Part shown: piece after piece, positions 13,199 through 25,835 of the stretch | Layout of the letters: every line of letters begins with the position of its first letter | Position numbering within the stretch: the stretch's first letter is position 1 | Assembly (NCBI GenBank): GCA_964007475.1 | Contig: OZ023274.1 | Coordinates: 83,304,346-83,368,345 of the forward strand | Direction of reading: 5' to 3' | Origin: Hybos culiciformis | Taxonomy: Eukaryota; Arthropoda; Insecta; Diptera; Hybotidae | DNA length: 64,000 bases | Position numbers and translations under genes: made by a program | Notes under the pieces: model-generated | The model's database searches: none | The model's input: only the letters and a program-made list of their open reading frames with translations | What the model was told of the DNA's origin: nothing

Positions 13199-16100
13199 AA
13201 ATTTTTCTATAGATGTAAAGTAAAGTGTAAACATTAATGTTGACACACTCAGAAAAAAAATAAAATTTATAACATTTTTCTTATATCGTAAACATTTCAA
13301 TTACAATTCAAAATTATGGCATTTTTAAAATTGATATCGTTGTTTCATTGATTCGATAAAGTTCGATTATATAATTATATGCTTTAACTTTAGAAGCTAA
13401 TATGGCTGATATTTGAACAAAGAACTTTATTAAGATTTTTCCTTTAACAGATAGTCAGATAATTTGTAATTTTATGAACAATCATTTCACCGACGTTATT
13501 CATAGACTCAAAACTCACATTTTATATTCAATGTTTTCATAATTATTAATAATTAATATTAAATAATATAATATGTAATAATAAATTTTAAAATTTTGCA
13601 CACAGCAAATGATAGAAGTTTTAAAATCTAAATAATTGAAGTTCTAAATTTTTATTTGATATATTTTAGTTTGACATTGAGATGTTTGAAAGAAAAAATT
13701 ATTCAACTTAAACAAAGAAAACCAATATTGAAGTAGATGTGGTTGGTAGCTGATGAATTTAGTAACCGAAATAATGTCATACAAACTCCCTGGAATGTCT
13801 TGGATTTAAATGTTAACCAACATTTTTTAACTTTTCCATTAGTATATAGGAATATAGGTATATATGAACATAGTATAATGTAAATCTAAATATTATTTTA
13901 TCCCTTTAAAAAAAAAACCTTTTTTGATTTCCATTATAAAAATGAAAATGTTTATTTAAATTTAACAACATTATATTTTCAGGAATCTTAGAAATAAAAA
14001 TGTGTATTAATATTATGTACAATAAAAATGATTAATATTAGAACAAAATTATGAACTACTTGTACTTTAAGGTGTTGTTCTCATTATTTCTCTAATATAG
14101 TTGTAATGACTAGTAATTTTTTTGAATGTAATCAAAAAGTTTGTCCTTTGAAAACTTAAAATAAGGTGGGCTTATATTATCATTATATTATAGTACGTAA
14201 AAAGCAAAACTAAGAACACTATTAAATATAACTAAGTTTAAAGTATACGAACTTGATAAATTAAAGAACAGAATCGAAAACATGTGCTATAAATAATATA
14301 GTTGAATATATATATTTTTTTCATAATACAAAATTATTCAGACTTATACGCATTTGCAGCGAAAATTTACAGAAATATGTTTATCTGAATATTATAAATA
14401 TATACCTGTGACCGAATTGAAGAAACTTGCAAATTCCTACTTATGAAATTATTTATATTTAAATTAAATAATGTACATTAGGTTAACGATATTTTCCCCA
14501 ATAAGTAACAAATAAAGATTGTAGGTATTAATATTAGAAATATATTTTGGATAACCTGAAATTTATTTATCTATATAAAATAAACTTTGAAATCTATAAA
14601 TGTTCTTGCTTGTGAGTTGTTGCCCACCAAATTTGTATTCTTAATTATATGGTCTATTTGACATTTTGAGTTTGACGTGCCTGCTAGAATATCTGTTGCT
14701 GTACTGTATTACTACATTGTTGCACCTAAAATAGTTTATACCTTATCTATCACCGTAGCAAAAAAGCAGAGGATAATTTCACATTACTCAATTTGTAAAT
14801 TATGAAATTAAAATTCTTCACACAATTAACGTTTAGTAGAAATATTTGCTTAGACTTTTATTTAAGTTTTATCTGAAAAACTATTGAAAAATATTTTCCA
14901 TATATGTACGTACATAACTTGAAAAATCAACCCAACGACCCATTCTGTCATTTCTAATATACTATAACTTTTTATTTTTGAACATACAAAAAACATTATT
15001 ATCAAAACATGAAAAATTGATTTATTGAGGAAATTGTGGTAATAATTTAAATATTTGAACACTAAAATATAATTGCTTCACACTAAACACCTCATTATGT
15101 CCAAAAAAAAAAAAAAACACAAAAATTATTGTAGTGTGATTTCTTTGGATTAATGATCCAAAATGCTATTAAGGTGGTAAAGTACGTATAAATTTTTAAA
15201 TTATTGTTGTGAATAAAATTTTCCGTAAAAATAATTTTCCAGAAAAATGATATTTTTTAGTTTTTGTATGTAAGCATATGTAGATAAAATATGTTGTAGT
15301 ATATTATGTTGTATCCATACATTAATGCATAATAACATAATAAGGAAATTTCTGAAATTTTTATTTAAAATGAGATATAGGTACAATGAAAACCTCTTTT
15401 ACCATTACCATGACTTACTATTTAAAATATGGGATTATTTCCAATATTCAAAAATTAATCTAGGAGATATATGTAATATAATATCCTATATGTTTCATCC
15501 CATAGCAGTATATATTATTTAGTTCTCGACAATTTTGCTACCTTTTACGATTAGTATATTTTTGTAACAATTTCATTTGTTTTGAATACTAGGCATAAGT
15601 AATTGAAATATAATTTAGTTTTCTAGTATCAAAAGTTAAAGAAAAATTTAAAAAAGAATTTCCCATATTTATCAAAGATTTCGACAACTTTCTCAAAAAA
15701 AAAATTAAAAAATAATTTCATTAAAATTACTTTAATATCATTAATACTTTTTTGTTTCTTTTAGTTGATTTTTTTTATTAAAAATTAAATCGTGAGAACG
15801 GAAAGTACTATTTTTTAGGTAAAAAACAAAAAATTTCACACCATATTTTGTTAGATTTGAAAGTTTATTTATATTTTTCATCAAATATGAAAACAATTTA
15901 ATTTAATCAATTCTCACACAATTAATGATAAACAAAAATTTTTGTGAAAATTTTCTATTTTTAGTCAATATAAAAATCAAAAAAAAAAGTATGTAGGCCA
16001 ACAATGACAATTTTAGCAAAAACTTAAAGAAACAATTGCAATCAAAATGACCATATATTATCAGAATTCATATCTTGCCGTACTTCGGTTCGAATTATGC

Positions 16101-16483
16101 AATGATTTATTTTTTGGTTTTGAAGTTTTATTCGTTATCGCTTTCACAATTTTGTTTTTACTTTTTCTAACTTTTGAAAAGTTTGATTACGCGGTATTGG
16201 AAATAAGCAAATATGAAGTTCATATGAAGAAAATTTGTTATTACGGTAGGAGTTTTGAGTTTAGTTTAAAAATGTTTTCAACAATTCAAATAGTAAATTG
16301 ATTTAAAATATATGATGAAATTCTGAAGAGGTGTCAAAATTATAAAAATTTTAATTTGACATTTTCATTAAGTCCTATTCGGCAATTAATTAAACCATTT
16401 TTCGCAATCTTTGTTTTCTTAATGATGATAATAATATAATAGTAGATTATTGTATATGTAACTAAATCTGTTATTAATTAAGA

Positions 16484-16575
16484 GTTCTGTATACACAAAA
16501 ATACATTGACACGAGACCGAAGGTCGAGTGATATAAATTGACAAGTGTCAATGTATTTTTCTGTAAATACAGAAC
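16484..16575. repeat. Near-perfect 29-31 bp inverted repeat (hairpin or mini fold-back)
   Basis: Left arm 16484-16512 begins GTTCTGTATACACAAAAATA and ends CATTGACAC. The right arm 16545-16575 is its inverse with small differences. The loop holds a second small palindrome (GACC GAA GGTC). A transcript would fold into a long stem. It could be a tiny MITE; no clear target duplication is visible. Confidence 0.7.
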
Positions 16576-16760
16576 GAGTTGTATAACAAATTTTGTTTAC
16601 ATATCCAATATACTGTTTTAATGCGTAGGGGAGAGGTAGTTGCAAAGAGAGAATATTTTTCCTTCTCATTTTTTCTCTTTTTTTTTTTTGTATTTGGCTG
16701 TATTGAAATATGTGAGAGATATTATGTTTGTTTAGGTATTACGTAATATTCAATACGAAA

Positions 16761-16870
16761 CATCTAAATGATTTCATTATTCACGCTGATGCATCTAAAT
16801 TTTTTCATTATATACGCTGATACATCTAAATTTTTTCATTATTTACGCAGATGCATCTAAATGATTGCAT
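16761..16870. repeat. 31-bp tandem repeat, three copies plus a partial one
   Basis: CATCTAAAT recurs at 16761, 16792, 16823 and 16854, an exact period of 31. Each unit continues with a T-rich stretch, CATTAT, and ACGC(T/A)GAT. Units differ at a few positions, so the array is not brand new. Confidence 0.85.
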
Positions 16871-19800
16871 GTGTATTGACGCATATAATACTCCATTTAG
16901 TGATCTAAATTCTATAGCACTAAATACAACATAACGATCCCCAACGCATTAAAATGTATAATTATATCCAATAATAAGATTTTTACCAAAATATTGTTCA
17001 AAATGATGTTACCGAAATTCTGTTGTAAAAATCTGAATTTTGAGACAATATAAATTTTATGATACAAAATAGTTTGGCATTCATATAATTTTTTTTGTGA
17101 AAAAATTTAAAAAGATACTTTATTAACATTAGACATACGTCCGTATACACTGACTGTGACTGTACATCAAAAAGGTTCACAAATCGCAGAAATTGGAAAA
17201 AATTAATCTTGAAATAATTTTAAATTAAAATCGAAAGCTCAAATGTTTATCGTGATCCAATTGATGGTTTTAAAACTGTATTTTTCTTTTGATTATATAT
17301 TTTTCAAATAAAAAATTCTTTCATCAAAAGCATATTAATTATTGCAAAATATAATTAATTGCTGTCTTTCACTACAGATATTATGTTCAGTTTATTAAAA
17401 ATACAGTAGTAGAATTATATGCAATTTTTCTTTTTTACTTTTTTTTAAGAAATAAAAGAAAATTCACTTAAATTCAGCGAATAACAATTTCATGTTATTA
17501 TTAATTAGCTTTGCTTAAACAATATTTATATTTTTAATTTAAAAATTTGAAAACATATTAACAGCATTTATTAACAAATTAAAATAAAAAAAAAAATGTT
17601 ATTCTGACATGAAGTTTCTGAATTCTTCTTCAAAGAAAATGCAGTTTAGCAAGTTAATATTTCTTTATAGAAATTTTGTACATGAATTCATTTACATATA
17701 AAATTTTTTTTATTTTTTTTTTTGCATCTCAGTTTCTATATCAACATCATCTTAATCCAGATTATTTTTTTTTTTAGCTTACTTTATTTTATCTTAATTT
17801 TATGTATTCTTTTAATAATATTAAAATATCGAAATCTGATCGGGAAATTATTTCGTATAATTTTTTTACACAAAGTATATGTATATTATATTTAGGTATA
17901 TATAGTACAATACAAAGGCAAAATATTTCGAAAATCCTTTTTTCTTTTAATTTAAATCAGGATAAATCAGTTATTTTGTTGTTGATAGAAAAAACTAGAA
18001 AATAGCATTATCCTTTTGAGAAAAATTGTTATATACATATTTTAAATTTTTTATACACTTTTAAAATTCTAAATAGAGAAACTGAAGCGTGAAATCAGTT
18101 TTTAGCGCCATTCTGACTAAAATAAAGGTAGTTTAAAAAAAAAAGAAATACATATGATTTTTATAGTTTGCTTTGCTAGGTAGAATAGAATGGATTGATG
18201 AGTTATGAAATTTTGCTTCACTGAAATCTACAAATCTAAGAAATTATTAAACCCACTTAGTTATCATTGGGATTCTCGAAAGGAAAATCGTTTAGTAGGT
18301 CCTTAGTAACCACTAAAAATAAAATTAAACTATACAACTTCAAAGTCAAGGTAAAGGATAAATTTATCGTTTAACGTCAAATAGAAAAACTGTAGATTTA
18401 AACTTCGAAAAACAAAAACTCAATTTGTTAAAAATTTAAGTTATTAAAAAACTCATAAACCTTATGTTGTACTAGAGAAAATTTAAATGCATGTAACTTT
18501 GTCACATGAAACTTTTCCCTAATTTTTCCAGAAAGTAGAATCAATAAAATTATCGGCTTCCTAATTAACCACACAGAATTTATTTCATTTTAATTTTTAT
18601 TTCCAATTTTAGTTCTAATAAAACTATGGGAATGAAAATTAAATAAATAAATATTTGTTATAATAAATTAAAAAAAAAGTCATAAAATATATTAAAAAAA
18701 AAATTAAATAATCCCTTTTGTTCCACAAAAAGGAAACATAAGAGAATTTCCTAACCATAAAAAATCCTATCAAAAGACAATAAGAATAAAATCACATAAA
18801 AATGTCCACCTTTTTTTTTTTATATTTTGATTCTTTTTAAATCCTTCTTTGATGAAAAAAAAATATTAAAAACATATAAACACCAAACACTTGAAAAATT
18901 ATTAATTTTTTATTGAATACTCTTTTTATTGAAAATAGTATATTTTCCATTTTCACGCCACTCAAAATTACATAAAGTATATTTATGTTTATAAGCAGAA
19001 AAAAAATTCGAATAAAATAGAAAGCATTTAATTTTGGGCGGTAAAATTTAAAAGAAAGTTGAAGTGTTCTAATATTTCGTGCCTTAATGATAAAAAAGGA
19101 TCAAATTGATTTTGGGTTCAAAAATACAATATCAAAAAAAATATATATAATATCCAAATATCATCAGGTGGTTTTTTGTATTTTAATTTATATAGAAATT
19201 TAGCAATATACCTATATTTAATATAATCTTTATCTAAACAAGATAACGCAGTCAAGTTGTTAATTTTTTTTTCACAACATAATATGTCAAGAAACAATAG
19301 TCATAGCATTACATTAATTAAGATTAAATATTTTAACAATATATATAATTCCACTAGCAACTACTAGTCAACGAGTTGAAACTATGCGGATCTCGTTACA
19401 TAGTAAGAATGTTTAGATGCAGACGAATGTAAAAATTATCATGTAATAAAGTTTTCATTACATTATTAAGTCAATCTAAAATTTATTTATAAATTTAGTT
19501 TAATTGAACCGCATAAACCTGCAATTCTTATAAATTAAAATTTCAAACTTAGTTAGTTCAAATTCCTAAGTTAATAAGCGTGAATAAAATGATACATTGT
19601 TTATGAATGATATATTTATGATTAAGCTTCTTTAAACTTATAAAATCTTTTATTTTATTATACCTCGGAAAAAAAGCTCCTATTTTTAATATTAGTAACA
19701 TTATATTATATAGGACTTCCAATGTCAACTAGGCAATTATTTTCAATTACTATATGAATAATAAATCTTGGATAAAATTTACATGCACTTATAAACATTA

Positions 19801-22057
19801 TACATTTTAGGATGAACCTATACCTCGATTATATAAATAAAATGAACATCTAACAAACATAATAATGGGTTTGAAAAAATTAATTTCATATTTTATTATG
19901 CGCATAGTTATTGCATAAATAATTACTTATCTGTTTCTGTGTCTATTTCATTATCAGGAGTTTATCTTAATTATATATAAAATTAAATTTCTAGAAAATT
20001 AATGAAGACAAGTGTGTACTTTTAATCATATCCAGATTCAGATTTTACTATTTTTTGTTTAATAGTAAAATAATATTTAGTATTGTACTAGATTTTAATC
20101 TCTATGAAATTTTTATGAATTTTTATTTCTATATGATAATGAAGACTGCATAACCTGTGTTATTATTACATTACAAATTACAATACTACTCTTCTTTTCG
20201 CTAATAGTAAAATGAAAATCTAAACTACTTGTTTAACAAGAAACATTCTAGTTACATCGAAGTAAAAAAAAATTATGAAAAAAAAAACTAAATAAAAAAA
20301 TTAACTACATAAGCAATTTGTGGTTATTCAATGTTCAATTTTAAAAAAAATAATATTTTATTTAAACAATAGGAAAATTGGTCAAATTAAATTTTATACC
20401 TGAACGATACACACTATAACGTCATGACAAATTGAATCCAATGATGACAAATAATTGATGCGCTTTCGACCGCGTGATTATGATTTTTCATCATTGATTA
20501 ATGAGCGCTTCCTATAATACGTATAACAACAAACAGAATAATTTTTTCCCATAATTTATATTTATTAAAAACAAAATAAATATATAAAATATGTCCAAAA
20601 GTAGGTAGTATGTTCCAATTTTATTTGTTTTAGTTTTTTTTTTTGCGAGGGAGTTGAAAAAAAAATCCGATTCTTTTTCTTGTGAGCTTTATTTCTTGTG
20701 GCAAATTTACTCCTGTAAAAAGATGTTTTTAAATATTAACTCTTGTTGTTTTGTTCGACTCTCGTGTTCGAAATGTATTGTACGAAACATTATCAATAAA
20801 TTAACAATCCATATGTGGAAAAGTTTTTAGTTATACTTTTATACGCTATGTATGGCATGTACGTAATGTACTGACTGATCCTCAAATTGATTAAAAAATT
20901 TTAAAACTGCAAATACTTTTATGATGTATAATGTTAAAAAAAAAAAACAAAGTGCTAACAATATCGGTACATCAAAATATAACTCAGTTGGAATTCTTTT
21001 CAAATGACATTTGTACAAAAAATTGTAAATGACCCTTGTCTTATCGATTACTAACCATCAAACACATCAATCAAACATTATACCTACATTAAGTTTGCAT
21101 AAAAAATTTGCAAAAAAAAAAGACACATATAGAAAAAAAATCAAGATCATATTATCAGCCAGCAGTCGAAATCATATTTTAATATTAAAATGGGATGCAC
21201 CAGCCATGCTAGATTAAACAATGAAGGTAAAAAAAATATTTTTATTTTTTTTCTTAAAATTTTTAAGGTAAGTAAAATCAAGTAAAAATAAAACTAATTA
21301 ATAATAAATTTTAGGGGCAATTTGATTGATACTTCACTTTAACAAATAGTTCAAAGTTAGATTATATACAGTTTATTTTAATGATGTTTTCTTTTCAGGT
21401 ATATCGTGTCGCATAGTCACTATTATTGATGCCAGTGTGATACTCACCTCATCAAATTAATCAGAATTTTGAGACAAAAAAAATTCAACAAGAACAAAAA
21501 TGCGAATGGTTATTTTGAGATTTGTTTTGATATAAGACCGAAAAATGAATAATATTAAAGATATAACCTGTCTACATTAACACAAATTATTCATCTGCAA
21601 GAATGTCTAGAAGCAGAAAAACAATGTGCATATATAGTTTTGAAGCTCTAGTAATTAACTATCCACTTAAAGGCCCTTGTATAAAATTTTGAAACTTCAG
21701 TTTTTTATTTCTAGTAACAAACTAATGTTGTTCGCGTTTTCCTGTTCAAGTTGATCATATAATTTAATTTCCAATTTATTTTAGCACCTCATTCTTAATA
21801 TGTTTCCTTTATTTGGTTTACATCAAGGATTTTTTTTAATATTTTAAGATATTTTCTAATCGAAATTGTAATATGTACTACAAATAAAAACTAAACATTT
21901 TATAATGCCAATTATTTTAATTCATTAAATTATTATTTTATACATTAATATTCTTAAACATTATTAATTAAATTTTAATTTGTATACATACAATATAAGC
22001 AAAAATTATTTTTTGGTGCCCAAGAAATTTGTCCTTAATCATTTACATGGAAAATTG
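16871..22057. other. Gene-free A/T-rich DNA
   Basis: No supportable gene, RNA or mobile element. A patch near 20400-20520 is of more balanced composition, with several CG dinucleotides, but I cannot assign it a role. The right end is the 3' flank of Eth, which is transcribed leftwards; no canonical AATAAA is obvious in the first 200 bp after its stop codon. Confidence 0.55.
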
Positions 22058-24332
22058 CTACAGCTGATATTTCATTTTATCTTTTTGGCCGTCGGTTAAG
22101 AATTCATTATTCGAATAAATAAAATCATCATTATTATTTGCATAAATACTCGCATATTGATTTCTCAATTTTAATTCTTCTTTTACATCCGATAATGTAT
22201 CCTTGCCTATTGACGAAATTTTAGAAAATAATTCTTTATCCTGCTGCAAAGCTTTATCAAAATCTTTCCATGAAATAAACATTAAACCATTACTTGGTAT
22301 TATATCTTTAACAAAAAGTTGTAGCAAAGCATTTGAATTAACTGGTTGCACTAAATTATATTCATTAAAGTAAAATGAATCATTTGGTCCATTTTGTAAT
22401 AATCTTTTTGATGGATTTGTAAATCTTGTGAACCAAGATGGTAATTCTTCGTAATCGGGTTCGACCTGTGAAATTTAGTTCCCAATTATTATAAGTGAAA
22501 AATACATGTGTGAAAAAATTATTAAAATTTAAATATTGTGAGATTGACTAGGATCCTTGTAATATTTTATAAAGAAACAAACTATTTAATTTGATTTGAA
22601 AAATGTTTATTTATATATTAATGCCTAAGCATAGTGTAAAAAAGCCCATTTTTCATCAAAAAATGAAAAAAACGGACAATATATTTTCACTTTCTGTCTG
22701 TCTTTCTGTCTGTCGCGTACTTAAATACTTACAACCAGAGACTTGAACCGGAACTGAACCGAAAACCGAAAACCGGAAAAAACCGAAATTTTATGCCAAA
22801 CAGTAACCGTAACCGAACCGAAATTTAGTAAAAACGAAAAACCGTAACTGAAACCGGAACGAAATTTTTTTCGGTTTCTTTTTCGTTCTTTTAGTTTTTT
22901 TTACAAAAGAAAAAATTGTGCTTACATTTAGACATTTTTTTACATCCAAGAAAAATTTTTAACTTATTTTTGATATATTTTAGAATCCGAAAAGTGAAAA
23001 TCCGCAATGTTCGTATATGTAATTATAGTGTTGTATAGTGTTGAGCTTAACTAAATTTAGATTAAGTCCCAGATAAATTTATTTCAAGTCATTTTTGTTC
23101 TTTATTTTGTAATTAATATTTGTATCTGAATTCATAATAGAAAGTGGTTGTGCCGCTATAATTTTGTTTTTCTTTAGGGTTTTCATGTGTGTAAGATACA
23201 CAAAATGAATTTTTTCCTAAAATTAGTAAACTTTGCATGAAAAATTTTGGAAATACAAATTACTATTTCAAACTCCCCCATTTACATATTTGTAAATATT
23301 ACAAAATAATGTAATGTATATATTTTGTATACTTAACATACGAAAACGCCAAAGAATCCGTCCCCGAAAATACTGAGATGACATAAAGGCAATTTATTTT
23401 ATGTCGCTTTAGATTATGTTATTCTACTGCATTTTTGTCAGTTTTTAGAAAAAATTAAAAAAATAATAGTGTAACCGTAACCGAAACCGTAACCGTAACC
23501 GGAACGAAAAAAAAAATACTAAACCGAAACGTAACCGGAACACAAAAAAATTTGAGGAACGAAACCAAAACCGAACCGAAATAAATATCGGTTCAACTCT
23601 CTGCTTACAACTATTAAACTACTTGGCCGATTTCGATCGCTTAAATGCCAAAATACTTATGTGCAATATTGTAGACTTTTAGCCAACCTAAAGTGTGAAA
23701 TTAACCTAGTTCAGACAACAGAGTTATAAGCTCCAACCCGGCGAAGGATCGTAATTATTTTCATATTAAATTTATATTATTATAAATTTTGGATTAGAAA
23801 ATAAGTATGAGGGAAGATGTATATCAAAAAAAAAACTAAAAAAATGGAATGACCCCGATTGTGTCCAATGACTCGGACTGGGGTTTGAAAATAAATGTCC
23901 GTGAAAATTGGTATATGAATGAATATCAATTAAAGAAACATAAAAAAAGTTATGACTGGATTCGACTGGGGGACTGAAAGCGAACTTCGGAAATATTTTA
24001 AATCCAACTGTTGAAAGCGGGCTCTATACTTCATTTATGAGGTAATGTTCTATATTTTTTTAATTTAAAGTCTTCTTTGAAAATACTATCAAAGAGCATG
24101 ACTGCCTATTTGGAATTTATTAAAATACACTTACATAATTTTCATTACGTTTACCAATCCGGGGTATATTTTTAGATTTACGCAATAAATTTTCTAATGA
24201 ATCGGAACGTTTACCAATTCGTGGAATATTTTTCGACACTACTTTTAAAAAAAATCCCGGACTTTCGTCTGAGTTAGCACATTCAAAAAGAAGTGCAATC
24301 AGATAAACTGCAACAATCCATGTAATTTTCAT
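22058..24332 (-). CDS. Eth: Ecdysis triggering hormone precursor (two exons)
   Basis: This secreted neuropeptide precursor yields the PRX-amide peptides that Inka cells release to start ecdysis behaviour. Exon 1 is 24332-24135 and exon 2 is 22465-22058, joined in phase 0 across a GT-AG intron; the product is 201 aa, close to the fly precursor. Residues 1-21 are a signal peptide. ETH1 (22-39) begins DESPGFFLK and ends KNIPRI; Gly40 is the amide donor, followed by Lys-Arg. ETH2 (43-59) also ends KNIPRI, followed by Gly60 and Lys61-Arg62. The remaining 135 aa are acidic with one further Lys-Arg (86-87) and resemble the C-terminal ETH-associated region. The start is the only Met before the signal peptide. 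The intron carries a hAT element. The peptide motifs make the identity secure; exact signal cleavage is inferred. Confidence 0.93.
22736..23603. mobile_element. Non-autonomous hAT-type element in the Eth intron
   Basis: The ends are CAGAGACTTGAACCG and CGGTTCAACTCTCTG, an inverted repeat with one mismatch in 15. The 8-bp sequence CTTACAAC lies immediately outside both ends (22728-22735 and 23604-23611). CAG-type ends with an 8-bp duplication are the hAT signature. Both subterminal regions are packed with AACCG motifs (AACCGAA, AACCGTAACCG), the kind of repeated motif bound by transposases. The 868-bp element has no transposase ORF. The flanks (CTGTCTGTC run, then TTGGCCGATTTCGAT) look like another repeat that it jumped into. 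Confidence 0.88.
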
Positions 24333-24450
24333 ATTCTTTTAATCTTAAGTTGTATTTAATACTTATTTAAATTATAAAATATTTTCTATTTATTTAAGTT
24401 GTCGTAGTAAATGTTTTCAATAAACTGTTTAAATTTTCTTTAGAGCATGA

Positions 24451-24461
24451 AAATTTATATA
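24451..24461 (-). promoter_or_regulatory. Candidate TATA box of Eth
   Basis: On the minus strand the sequence reads TATATAAATTT, about 120 bp upstream of the Eth start codon, within a slightly less A/T-biased patch. A transcription start about 30 bp downstream would leave a short 5' UTR. In DNA this A/T-rich a TATA match is weak evidence by itself; spacing and sequence are compatible. I see no clear ecdysone-receptor direct repeat beside it. Confidence 0.4.
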
Positions 24462-25027
24462 GTCCAAGGCACTACCCGTATCACGGACAATATTTTAAGA
24501 GTTTAATGAAAATCGTTATCTGATTATTTAAACATTTAAAGAGTGCTAGTTTATTAACTTTGAATGCAGGTGATTAAATTAAAACTTCTGAAAATGATAA
24601 AATATAAAAGTAGATCAATCAATAAAAAACAGTTTGTAATTCATCAATAATATACTATAGTCCAATAGGGTTAACAAGGGTTACTGCACATAGGACAGTA
24701 AGCACTTTTTTAAGTTTCATGGTGAATGATCTTTTGCAAAGAAATTTATGTTTAGGATTTGTATCGATTATTTAAGATTAAAATTTCAATAAAAAAATAG
24801 AACAGTCCTCAGTAGTATATCATAAATGAGGTATGTAACCCGTTTTCGAATTAAAAACTTTCGGATGAACTTTTGGCACACTTTGGGATTATTTTTCTAT
24901 AAATTTCCTTCTAATTCCCAAATCTGTAATAAGCAAATCTCACACTTGGCTGAAAGTGAACAATATTACGCATATTTTGGCATTTAAACGACCGAAATCC
25001 GACAACTAATTTCATAGTTATAAGCAT

Positions 25028-25177
25028 TTTTGTGTGGGAGACAGACGGGCTAAAAACATAAATATTCAAGAAAAGTAGATGGTAAAGGCTGAGAATAGAT
25101 TTTTGTGTGGGCGAACAGACAGACGGGCTAAAAACATAAATATTCAAGAAAAGTAGATGGTAAAGGCTGAGAATAGA
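25028..25177. repeat. Tandem duplication of about 72-78 bp
   Basis: GACAGACGGGC followed by an identical stretch of more than 55 bp starts at 25040 and again at 25118. The preceding TTTTTGTGTGGG is also doubled, at about 25028 and 25100. The second copy carries six extra bases in its CAGA-rich part. Near identity suggests a recent duplication. It probably lies inside a dispersed repeat between Eth and Orc4. Confidence 0.85.
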
Positions 25178-25792
25178 CCTATTTCTACACAAAGAAAAAT
25201 CCATCAAAGTAACAAATGAAGTCCAAAAGTGAAAAAATTGCTTTAATTTTTTTTCTATTATATCCAATGTTATTCATTGTTAGACGCTTTAAAACATCCA
25301 AAGCATGTTTGAACAAATTAAAAAAAATAACATAAGTTTTTGGGGTTTAAAGTGAAAAAAACAGTAAAAATATAAATTTGTCACTTTAATCTTTCGTTTT
25401 TATATTTAATTTCAAGACATAATTTTTTTTGATGGGGATCGATTCGTCATCTAATTCTGGTCCAAAAAACTTTTTGTAATTTTTATTTAGAACAGACATA
25501 ATCTTAAAAACGTAACTTTTAAAATAAAAACTAATTTTTTCAATACAAAATATAATATTTGTTAATTTTGTTTTGACTTTTTTTTATTGGTAAGAAAAGT
25601 GTCTTATAAATATAATTTTTTTTATTTATTTTCAATGTAATGGTTAGAGTTTGGGTTTATAAGAGCATACATTAATCTAGTAAGTTTATGGAAATGTAAA
25701 TGCATTTAAGTATGTTCAAAAAAATAAAAACCTTAAATTTCTAGTAAAATTTAAATTTTATTTTGAACTTATTTTAATAATAAATATATATA

Positions 25793-25798
25793 TTTATT
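25793..25798 (-). terminator. Polyadenylation signal of Orc4
   Basis: AATAAA on the minus strand, about 40 bp after the Orc4 stop codon. The position suits a short 3' UTR; the A/T-rich context weakens the call. Confidence 0.45.
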
Positions 25799-25835
25799 TA
25801 AATTTAAAATTATATTTAATTAGAACCTAATATAA

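Larger units (their letters stand above)
4312..16483. other. Gene-free A/T-rich DNA with short repeats
   Basis: No supportable gene. Short ORFs of 60-70 codons are low-complexity (Phe/Leu/Ile/Lys/Asn-rich), as expected by chance at this base composition. Contents I can name are an (AAT)n microsatellite near 6121-6141, a 28-bp direct repeat at 6515 and 6717, and a CCTA-type run near 13177-13198. Confidence 0.6.

Noticed and set aside
16047..16301. 84-codon plus-strand ORF rich in Phe and Leu
   Set aside because: Low-complexity hydrophobic translation typical of T-rich DNA; no motif, splice sites or signal-peptide logic to support it.
22736..23603. AACCG-rich arrays considered as an interstitial telomere-like repeat
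   Set aside because: The arrays are irregular and lie within hAT-type ends with an 8-bp duplication, which explains them better.
24911..25267. 118-codon minus-strand ORF with a repeated protein segment
   Set aside because: The repetition is only the tandem DNA duplication at 25028-25177 read in one frame; no recognisable domain.
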